From Chloroflexota bacterium (GTDB taxonomy: Bacteria; Chloroflexota; Dehalococcoidia; SZUA-161; SpSt-899): a stretch of DNA of 5,656 nt. The translations under genes and the position numbers were made by a program. The stretch spans positions 1-5,656 of the forward strand of contig QLUL01000083.1 of the NCBI GenBank assembly GCA_018725425.1. The letters are read 5' to 3'. Of the stretch, positions 1-4,098 are shown one piece after another. How positions within the stretch are numbered: the stretch's first letter is position 1; each line of letters begins with the position of its first letter. The notes under the pieces are model-generated. The model was given only the letters and a program-made list of their open reading frames with translations, was not told the DNA's origin and made no database searches.

Positions 1-55
1 ACATGAGTGACTTCTCTTTGACGAGCTCCAGCAGCCTTTCGATATCGGTTCCCAC
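1..55 (-). CDS. Partial CDS, N-terminus only (possibly orotate phosphoribosyltransferase)
   Basis: The first 18 codons of a gene that runs off the left edge. I chose the GTG at 55-53 because a perfect Shine-Dalgarno AAGGAGG (61-67) lies 5 nt upstream and this frame reads as a natural amphipathic helix, VGTDIERLLELVKEKSLM. An ATG at 57-55 is in another frame with a 3-nt spacer, and its peptide is Trp/Ser/Cys-rich and less protein-like. The LLELVKEKxL pattern resembles the N-terminal helix of orotate phosphoribosyltransferase (PyrE, UMP synthesis), which would normally be followed by a G-F-x-L-x-SG stretch that is not in the window. This identification rests on one helix and is weak; any protein with such a start is possible. 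The gene follows nadD on the same strand and may be the last visible gene of the obg-nadD unit. Confidence 0.4.
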   Translation of the reverse strand, partial: MGTDIERLLELVKEKSLM

Positions 56-60
56 ATCCG

Positions 61-67
61 CCTCCTT
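61..67 (-). promoter_or_regulatory. Strong Shine-Dalgarno for the partial gene
   Basis: AAGGAGG on the minus strand, 5 nt from the GTG at 55-53. It is the strongest ribosome binding site seen on the minus strand here; dnaA, obg and nadD have only weak or no matches. It decides the start of the partial gene. The 7-bp repeat array begins only 7 bp upstream (75), so there is little room for a separate classical promoter outside the array. Confidence 0.55.
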
Positions 68-74
68 AGCTAAC

Positions 75-170
75 GTATAGGGGGTAGTAGATAGCGTGTA
101 GTAGGCTACCCGCTATACGCTACACGCTATACGCTACATAACTGTGAACCTTGAACCGTGAACCCGCTAC
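75..170. repeat. Tandem 7-bp repeats in inverted arrangement, nadD 3' side
   Basis: The stretch can be cut into 7-bp units. The left arm is GTATAGG, GGGTAGT, AGATAGC, GTGTAGT, AGGCTAC (75-109). The right arm is CCGCTAT, ACGCTAC, ACGCTAT, ACGCTAC (110-137). After 6 bp comes a second unit type, GTGAACC, TTGAACC, GTGAACC (144-164), and then CGCTAC (165-170). The left arm is roughly the reverse complement of the right (for example GATAGCGTGTAG against CTACACGCTAT), so the array can fold into a long imperfect hairpin. Its end overlaps the nadD stop codon (167-169). It could act as a transcription or mRNA-end structure between nadD and the next gene. Confidence 0.75.
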
Positions 171-769
171 GGAAAATAGAGCTCCTGTTCATAAATATAC
201 CTCTCCACCCCCGGTGGCACAAGGTAACGAATTGAAGCCCCCGCCCTTACCCGCTGGCGGATTTCCGTCGAGCTGATGCCGATTTGCGGCACATCTACGC
301 ACCTGATCCGCGACGAAATCCCCGGGAGAGCCGCGTGTAGTGCACTTAGATCCTCCTCCCTCGAGCTTGGCCGCCCCACCACAATGAGCTGGCACAATCC
401 TGCCAGCCTCGCCGGCTCTTTCCAGCGATGAAGCTCCACCAGGGCATCAGGACCAACAATAAAGTAAAGCCCCACCTCGGGCCCGTATTCATCCCTCAGC
501 GCAGAGACGGTGTCGACGCTGTAAGACGGCCCCGACCTCTCCAGCTCAGCCAAGGAGACCTCGAAAAAGGGATTGGAAGCTATGGCCAGCCTTACCATTG
601 CCAATCGGTGTTCCCCGCGGGTGATGACCCTATCCACCTTGAGCCAGGGCTGGCCGGCAGGAATGAAAACAACCTTCGAAAGCCCTAGCTTGCACCTCAC
701 CTCTTCAGCGATGATGAGATGCCCCAGATGAACCGGATCGAAGGTTCCCCCAAGCAAACCTATTTCCAT
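167..769 (-). CDS. nadD: Nicotinate-nucleotide adenylyltransferase NadD
   Basis: Cytoplasmic enzyme that joins nicotinate mononucleotide and ATP to give deamido-NAD and pyrophosphate, a central step of NAD synthesis. From the ATG at 769 the product has 200 residues, the usual family length. Visible motifs: GGTFDPVHLGH at 7-17 (the nucleotidyltransferase HxGH signature), SYSVDT at 82-87, FIVGPDAL at 103-110, the W116-K117-E118 region that contacts substrate, ISSTEIR at 165-171 (second nucleotide-binding signature) and LVPPGVERYI at 183-192. All key residues are intact. A GTG at 778 in the same frame would add MRT; I prefer the ATG because the family starts just before GGTFDPVH and a weak GTGAGA sits upstream of it. 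It lies about 60 bp after obg, separated by 7-bp repeats, and its TAG stop lies at the edge of another repeat array. Identification is very secure; the start is uncertain by 9 bp. Confidence 0.95.
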   Translation of the reverse strand: MEIGLLGGTFDPVHLGHLIIAEEVRCKLGLSKVVFIPAGQPWLKVDRVITRGEHRLAMVRLAIASNPFFEVSLAELERSGPSYSVDTVSALRDEYGPEVGLYFIVGPDALVELHRWKEPARLAGLCQLIVVGRPSSREEDLSALHAALPGISSRIRCVDVPQIGISSTEIRQRVRAGASIRYLVPPGVERYIYEQELYFP

Positions 770-784
770 CGTTCTCACTGATAC

Positions 785-853
785 TAGGTATTAGGTTATG
801 GGTTATGGGTTACCTATCACCTATGACCTATTACCTCTTACCTATGACCTCCT
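785..853. repeat. Tandem 7-bp repeats in inverted arrangement between obg and nadD
   Basis: The right arm is six exact-phase units: ACCTATC, ACCTATG, ACCTATT, ACCTCTT, ACCTATG, ACCTCCT (812-853). The left arm is AGGTATT, AGGTTAT, GGGTTAT, GGGTTAC (786-813), which is the same unit on the other strand. About 20 of 25 positions of the two arms pair, several of the rest being G-T, so the RNA could form a long imperfect hairpin. The array runs into the obg coding region: the obg stop codon TAA (831-833) and its last codons (Glu-Glu-Val-Ile-Gly-Lys-Arg) are written in repeat units. Confidence 0.8.
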
Positions 854-1829
854 CATCCAGTATCGCGGCGGCCCTGGTCATCAGTTGCGGCAATCCCTCC
901 CCACTTGCCGCCGAGATGAAATAGAGGGGAGACTCAATCCCGACAAGGGCTTTCTCAATCTGCGGCAGCCGCTCACGAACATCAGGAATATCTATCTTGT
1001 TCACCGCCACGATCTGCGGCTTATCCTTCAAGCAAGAGTTGAAAAGGCGCAGTTCCTCGTTTATCTCCTCTAAGTCCGAAACCGGATTTCGGGTAGTCCC
1101 ATCAATGATGTGAATCAGTATCCTGGTGCGCTCAATATGACGCAGAAAGTCATGCCCCAGTCCACGGCCGGTATGTGCCCCTTCGATCAGGCCCGGGATA
1201 TCGGCAATCACAAAGGCTCGAAAGCCCAGCTCGACCACACCCAGCTTCGGTTCAAGCGTGGTGAAGGGATAATCGGCGACCTTAGACCTTGCCGCCGAGA
1301 CCGCGTTTATCAGCGTGGACTTGCCCACATTCGGGCGGCCAATGAGCCCGACGTCGGCAATCAGCTTGAGATCGAGAACCAGTTTTCTCTCCTCACCCGC
1401 CCCCCCCTCTTTGGCGATTCTGGGAACCTGCTTGATCGCGGTAGCAAAGTGCTTGTTTCCCCAACCCCCTTTCCCACCCTTTGCCACGACCAATCTTTGT
1501 CCATCCACCGTGAGGTCGCCCAGATCTACTCCCTCCCCCACACTGCGAACGATTGTCCCCACCGGAACTCCCAGCACCAGGTCCCTTCCATCACTCCCGT
1601 GCTGCTCCCTCCCTTTACCTTTCCCCCCATGTTGCGCCCTATAGTGCTTTCGATGCCTGAGGTTACTGAGGGTTGTTTTGCCCTGATCCGCGATAAGAAC
1701 CACGCTGCCACCCTTCCCCCCATCCCCACCGTCCGGTCCCCCAAAGGGGACAAACTTCTCTCGGCGAAAACTGACTATGCCGTTACCCCCTCTGCCGCCG
1801 TAGACATAAATCTCTATTCTATCTATCAT
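831..1829 (-). CDS. obg: Obg-family GTPase, short form without C-terminal OCT domain
   Basis: Ribosome-associated GTPase of the Obg/CgtA family, acting in the cytoplasm in large-subunit assembly and stress control. The 332-residue product has the glycine-rich Obg fold (about 1-156, with GGRGGNG at 11-17 and GGPDGGDGGKGG at 30-41) and then the G domain: G1 GRPNVGKS 164-171, G2 TT 190-191, G3 DIPG 210-213, G4 NKID 277-280, G5 SAA 306-308. The protein ends soon after the G domain. Many Gram-positive-type Obg proteins continue for about 90 residues into an OCT domain, absent here; other lineages also lack it. The last codons and stop lie in a 7-bp repeat array, so the end may have been remodelled. 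The ATG at 1829 is the first possible start because an in-frame TGA lies one codon upstream; no Shine-Dalgarno is visible. It probably forms a unit with nadD downstream, driven from about 1962-1970. Confidence 0.95.
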   Translation of the reverse strand: MIDRIEIYVYGGRGGNGIVSFRREKFVPFGGPDGGDGGKGGSVVLIADQGKTTLSNLRHRKHYRAQHGGKGKGREQHGSDGRDLVLGVPVGTIVRSVGEGVDLGDLTVDGQRLVVAKGGKGGWGNKHFATAIKQVPRIAKEGGAGEERKLVLDLKLIADVGLIGRPNVGKSTLINAVSAARSKVADYPFTTLEPKLGVVELGFRAFVIADIPGLIEGAHTGRGLGHDFLRHIERTRILIHIIDGTTRNPVSDLEEINEELRLFNSCLKDKPQIVAVNKIDIPDVRERLPQIEKALVGIESPLYFISAASGEGLPQLMTRAAAILDEEVIGKR

Positions 1830-1872
1830 TGGTCAGTTTGCAGCCATTAGCAATCGACATTCAGCAGTTCAA

Positions 1873-1930
1873 GTAGCGCCGAGGTTCATCCTCGGCAGAC
1901 ACCGGCGGGGGACAAGCCCCCGCTCTACGT
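1873..1930 (+). repeat. 58-bp palindromic element, copy A
   Basis: Same element as at 3887-3946, 4416-4475 and 5499-5556, matching copy B at 56 of 58 positions. It has terminal inverted GTAGCGC/GCTCTAC (one mismatch, unlike the perfect ends of B), an inner hairpin CCGAGG-TTCAT-CCTCGG and a second GCGGGGG-ACAAG-CCCCCGC. It folds as a closing stem with two hairpin arms. If transcription of obg begins near 1955, this copy lies wholly in the obg leader, ending about 43 bp before the start codon. No flanking target duplication is seen. Confidence 0.85.
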
Positions 1931-1961
1931 TTTCTGTAATTAAGTAGACCTTAGCTTTTTT

Positions 1962-1970
1962 ATTATACCA
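1962..1970 (-). promoter_or_regulatory. Candidate extended -10 promoter for obg-nadD
   Basis: On the minus strand the sequence reads TGGTATAAT, a perfect -10 hexamer with an extended TGn. No good -35 hexamer is found at 16-18 bp. Transcription would begin near 1955, leaving a leader of about 125 nt that contains palindromic element A. It lies inside the AT-rich side of the probable origin, so promoter activity and origin unwinding may influence each other (inference). Confidence 0.5.
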
Positions 1971-2035
1971 TTTAAGACACCTTGAAACCCTGTTTAACTA
2001 GTGGTCACTTACCTATATTTGTTATATCATTTAAG
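1963..2035. repeat. AT-rich 14-mer direct repeat, candidate DNA unwinding element
   Basis: TTATACCATTTAAG (1963-1976) and TTATATCATTTAAG (2022-2035) are direct repeats differing at one base, with starts 59 bp apart. AT-rich 13-mer-like repeats are typical of the unwinding part of bacterial origins. On the minus strand the first copy contains TGGTATAAT and the second TGATATAAC, so the alternative is a duplicated promoter for obg rather than an unwinding element. Confidence 0.5.
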
Positions 2036-2050
2036 TAATAATCATAATAA
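2036..2050 (+). promoter_or_regulatory. DnaA-trio-like triplet run at the origin
   Basis: Five consecutive triplets, TAA TAA TCA TAA TAA, end exactly at a GC-rich block GTCGCTGGGGG (2051-2061), with a TTATCC core on the minus strand at 2080-2075 beyond it. This order (AT-rich DNA, triplets, GC block, DnaA box) matches the basal unwinding system described for Bacillus subtilis oriC, where DnaA loads on the triplets as single-stranded DNA. Four of five triplets fit the trio consensus; the assignment is inferred by pattern. Confidence 0.4.
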
Positions 2051-2224
2051 GTCGCTGGGGGACTGGTAAGACTGGGATAAGTGGCGCTGGGGAAGCTGAA
2101 AAGCATCTCAAGTCCCGACCAGCGGGGATGGATAAGTTGCGTGAAAACACTAACGTTTTGGTGGGAGGATTTCATGTAAGGGTTTACCTGTATCTGGAGT
2201 AACACCGGTCAGCCACCTCCGGGG

Positions 2225-2274
2225 TTATCCACAGTCCAGAAGGGTTATCCACATGAATAAGGAACTTATCCACA
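2225..2274 (+). promoter_or_regulatory. Cluster of three perfect DnaA boxes
   Basis: TTATCCACA occurs at 2225-2233, 2245-2253 and 2266-2274, all in the same orientation with starts 20 and 21 bp apart, about two helical turns, so three DnaA molecules would sit on one face of the helix. This is the high-affinity consensus with no mismatch. The last box ends one base before the hairpin that overlaps the dnaA stop codon. Confidence 0.9.
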
Positions 2275-2275
2275 G

Positions 2276-2298
2276 ATTCGGCGGCAGAGCCGCCGAAT
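2276..2298 (-). terminator. Perfect hairpin overlapping the dnaA stop codon
   Basis: ATTCGGCGGC (2276-2285) and GCCGCCGAAT (2289-2298) form a perfect 10-bp stem with a 3-nt loop. The stem begins at the last base of the dnaA TGA stop (2300-2298). There is no T-tract after it on either strand, so a classical intrinsic terminator is not demonstrated. It could mark the dnaA mRNA end or separate dnaA transcription from the DnaA boxes, which start 2 bp away. Confidence 0.5.
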
Positions 2299-3623
2299 CA
2301 ACCCGTCTTGGAATAGAAGATTTCCTTGATTTCCAGGACGTCCCTCCGCAGAGCGGAGCTTGCCTCGATCTCCCCGGCAATCTTGTCATAGCCATGGAGA
2401 ATAGTGCTGTGGTCTCGCCCGCCCAGCCCCCTCCCGATATCGGTCCAGGAGAAATCCAACTCCTCTCTCATGAGATACATCGCCACTTGACGGGCGAAGG
2501 CGATTGACTTGTCCCTCCGCTTTCCCAGCAGCAGTTCCGGGGCAAGTCCGAAATACTTAGCGACCGTATTGATTATCAGTTCGGCAGTGGGGGTTCGCCT
2601 CGACTCACTGGCCGCTATCTCTGCCAGTGATTCTCCAGCCAGTTCCGGTGTGATAGTAGCGTTGGTGAGTCGGGCATAGGCTAGCACACGGTTCAATGCT
2701 CCTTCAAGCTCTCGGATGTTGTTTCGCACCCTCCTGGCAATGAGATGCAGCACGTCCAGCGGTATCGGGGACTTTAGCTCCTCGGCTTTGGCCTGGAGGA
2801 TCGCAACCCGGGTCTCGAAATCGGGGGGTTGAATATCGACGATAAGCCCCCATTCGAAGCGAGAACGCAGGCGCTCCTCAAGGAGTGCGAGCGCTTTGGG
2901 AGGCCGATCGCTGCTGAGTATGATCTGGCGGTTTGCGGTATGGAGATCATTGAAGGTGTGAAAAATGCCCTCCTGAGTCTGCTCTTTGCCGGCGATGAAA
3001 TGAATGTCGTCAATGAGGAGCACATCTGCACTTCGATACTTATTGCGAAAACTCTCGGTGCTCTTCTCTCTGATGCTGGCGATGAAGTCGTTGGTGAATT
3101 GTTCCGCGGTGGCATAGATCACTTGCTGATCATTTTGCAGAACGAATTGCTCTATGGCATGCAACAGGTGGGTCTTCCCCAGCCCCACCCCGCCATAGAT
3201 GAACAGCGGGTTATAAACGCTCCCCGGGTTTTCCGCCACCCCCAGAGCGGCGGCGTGGGCCAACCGATTGCAGCTCCCCACGATGAACGAGGAGAAGGTA
3301 TATTTGGGGTTGAACGGGTGGTTATTAGCCGACCTCTTGTTCACCGGGGATGGGTAATTTTCTGCCTGTTGCCCCGGATAAACCTGGAACTCAACCTCCA
3401 CCGGGCTACCGATGATGCCAGAGAGGGTCTTCTTTATCAGGTGGCGAAGCCGCCTCTCTAACCATTCGACGGTGAAGGTATTGGGTACTCCCACTACGAA
3501 TTCATCATTCTTACAGGAGAGACCGATAGTGTCCTTGAGCCAGGTTTGGTAATTAGCCTTCGTTACCTGAAGTTGCAATGCCCCCAGGGCCGCCTCCCAG
3601 ACTTCTTTAGCTGATCTACCCAT
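2298..3623 (-). CDS. dnaA: Chromosomal replication initiator DnaA
   Basis: AAA+ ATPase that binds TTATCCACA boxes, melts oriC and starts chromosome replication; it also regulates its own gene. The 441-residue product has all domains: helicase-loading domain I (about 1-80, with the W29-containing start region), a short linker (about 83-105), AAA+ domain III with Walker A GGVGLGKTH 144-152, Walker B LLIDDIHF 202-209, sensor 1 SSD at 237-239, arginine-finger region ERLRSRFEWGL 250-260 and sensor 2 NNIRELEGALNRV 301-313, then DNA-binding domain IV with the signature GGRDHSTILHG 401-411. Length is normal for the family and no key residue is missing. The ATG at 3623 has only a weak GATGG upstream, and no clear promoter is seen; a MITE-like palindrome begins 43 bp upstream. 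dnaN does not follow; DnaA boxes and obg do. Divergent cca lies 475 bp away. Confidence 0.98.
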   Translation of the reverse strand: MGRSAKEVWEAALGALQLQVTKANYQTWLKDTIGLSCKNDEFVVGVPNTFTVEWLERRLRHLIKKTLSGIIGSPVEVEFQVYPGQQAENYPSPVNKRSANNHPFNPKYTFSSFIVGSCNRLAHAAALGVAENPGSVYNPLFIYGGVGLGKTHLLHAIEQFVLQNDQQVIYATAEQFTNDFIASIREKSTESFRNKYRSADVLLIDDIHFIAGKEQTQEGIFHTFNDLHTANRQIILSSDRPPKALALLEERLRSRFEWGLIVDIQPPDFETRVAILQAKAEELKSPIPLDVLHLIARRVRNNIRELEGALNRVLAYARLTNATITPELAGESLAEIAASESRRTPTAELIINTVAKYFGLAPELLLGKRRDKSIAFARQVAMYLMREELDFSWTDIGRGLGGRDHSTILHGYDKIAGEIEASSALRRDVLEIKEIFYSKTG

Positions 3624-3665
3624 AATCCATCTAACAGTTTAGTCATTTCAAAAAGCCTAAACTTC

Positions 3666-3748
3666 AGAGCCTCTTGCAAAAAGGGATTCTCTGAAGCTGG
3701 CAGTTGCGTTATCTCAGCTTCGGCCAACGGATTTTTGCAAGAGCCTCT
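3666..3748. mobile_element. 83-bp MITE-like palindrome upstream of dnaA
   Basis: The ends AGAGCCTCTTGCAAAAA (3666-3682) and TTTTTGCAAGAGCCTCT (3732-3748) are inverted repeats with one mismatch in 17. Inside is a second inverted pair, GAAGCTG (3693-3699) and CAGCTTC (3715-3721). There is no coding capacity. A short element with long inverted ends is the pattern of a non-autonomous transposon remnant. The TTGCAAAA-type end recalls some insertion-sequence ends, but I cannot name the family, and no clear target duplication is visible. Alternatively it is a regulatory palindrome for dnaA. Confidence 0.5.
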
Positions 3749-3750
3749 TC

Positions 3751-3833
3751 AATGCAAAATGCAAATTTCAAATTGCAAATTTTCTTCTTCCTACAATTTT
3801 GCATTTTACAATTTGCATTTCACAATTTTCAAT
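3751..3833. repeat. AT-rich 7-bp repeat palindrome in the dnaA-cca intergenic region
   Basis: The left arm is AATGCAA, AATGCAA, ATTTCAA, ATTGCAA (3751-3778); a 13-bp centre follows; the right arm is TACAATT, TTGCATT, TTACAAT, TTGCATT, TCACAAT, TTTCAAT (3792-3833). The right arm is the left-arm unit on the other strand (TTGCATT is AATGCAA reversed), so all ten units stay in 7-bp phase and the whole can fold as an imperfect hairpin. It starts only 2 bp after the MITE-like palindrome. It has no coding function; a 83-codon open frame crossing it is an artefact. Confidence 0.8.
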
Positions 3834-3886
3834 GATGTTTAGCGGTTCTTTTAGAAACGTTAAGCAGGCAGTCACCGGCTGAAGAA

Positions 3887-3946
3887 ACGTAGCGCCGAGG
3901 TTCATCCTCGGCAGGCACCGGCGGGGGACAAGCCCCCGCGCTACGT
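3887..3946 (+). repeat. 60-bp palindromic element, copy B (best-formed copy)
   Basis: Perfect 9-bp terminal inverted repeat ACGTAGCGC (3887-3895) and GCGCTACGT (3938-3946). Inner hairpin one is CCGAGG-TTCAT-CCTCGG (3895-3911); inner hairpin two is GCGGGGG-ACAAG-CCCCCGC (3921-3939), joined by CAGGCACCG. The fold is a three-way junction. GCTGAA occurs at 3878-3883 and 3947-3952, but the left one is 3 bp away from the element, so it is not a convincing target duplication. It lies between dnaA and cca, same orientation as copy A. Confidence 0.9.
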
Positions 3947-4050
3947 GCTGAAAGTTGACTGCTGAGCGCTTAAAAGTAAGGGACAAAGAAAGGATAGCAC
4001 GGCGAGTGGCCCAGGTCAAGGGGTTTTGGTGACCAAGATTTAGTCAAGTT

Positions 4051-4080
4051 TTTACCTTCCCGGATCACTCATGTTATAAT
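4051..4080 (+). promoter_or_regulatory. Promoter of cca
   Basis: A perfect -10 TATAAT at 4075-4080 preceded by TG (extended -10, TGTTATAAT) and a partial -35 TTTACC at 4051-4056, 18 bp upstream. Transcription would begin near 4087, giving a very short leader of about 12 nt that still contains AAGGAG. The only good promoter in the dnaA-cca region. Confidence 0.65.
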
Positions 4081-4081
4081 T

Positions 4082-4095
4082 GGGGAGGAAAGGAG
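4082..4095 (+). promoter_or_regulatory. Shine-Dalgarno region deciding the TTG start of cca
   Basis: GGGGAGG (4082-4088) lies 10 nt and AAGGAG (4090-4095) 3 nt from the TTG at 4099. No ATG or GTG occurs in frame before the conserved GGVVRD motif at a sensible distance, so the TTG is the best start. Confidence 0.6.
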
Positions 4096-4098
4096 CCG

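Larger units (their letters stand above)
1931..2274. other. Probable chromosomal replication origin (oriC)
   Basis: Gene-free stretch of about 340 bp between dnaA and obg. It has the expected parts: an AT-rich half (about 1931-2050) and a cluster of three perfect DnaA boxes at the dnaA end (2225-2274). Between them are two TTATCC cores on the opposite strand (2075-2080, 2130-2135), which may be low-affinity boxes. Position next to dnaA, consensus boxes in regular spacing and a candidate unwinding region together make an origin likely; dnaA-flanking box clusters can also serve only for autoregulation, which is the main alternative. A 66-codon open frame across this stretch (2205-2005, minus, GTG start) is judged spurious. 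Confidence 0.7.

Noticed and set aside
1833..1847. Four-codon leader peptide (ATG GCT GCA AAC TGA) before obg
   Set aside because: No Shine-Dalgarno and no regulatory codons; expected by chance.
1110..1850. 246-codon open frame on the plus strand opposite obg
   Set aside because: Shadow of obg: Obg has complete motifs on the other strand, while this frame has no recognisable domain and is rich in His, Pro and Leu from the glycine-rich Obg codons.
2005..2205. 66-codon open frame in the origin region, minus strand
   Set aside because: GTG start, no clear ribosome binding site, and it overlaps AT-rich origin elements and weak DnaA cores.
2829..3461. 210-codon open frame on the plus strand opposite dnaA
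   Set aside because: Antisense to fully conserved DnaA motifs; no ribosome binding site or family resemblance.
3887..3946. tRNA or small structured RNA gene
   Set aside because: The fold has only two hairpins and a closing stem, with no anticodon arm or T-loop sequence; it is also present inside a coding region.
3878..3952. GCTGAA on both sides of element B as target-site duplication
   Set aside because: The left copy is 3 bp away from the element, and copies A, C and D show no matching flanks.
3768..4019. 83-codon open frame in the dnaA-cca spacer
   Set aside because: Composed of the 7-bp repeats and palindromic element B, which is open in several frames by its base composition.
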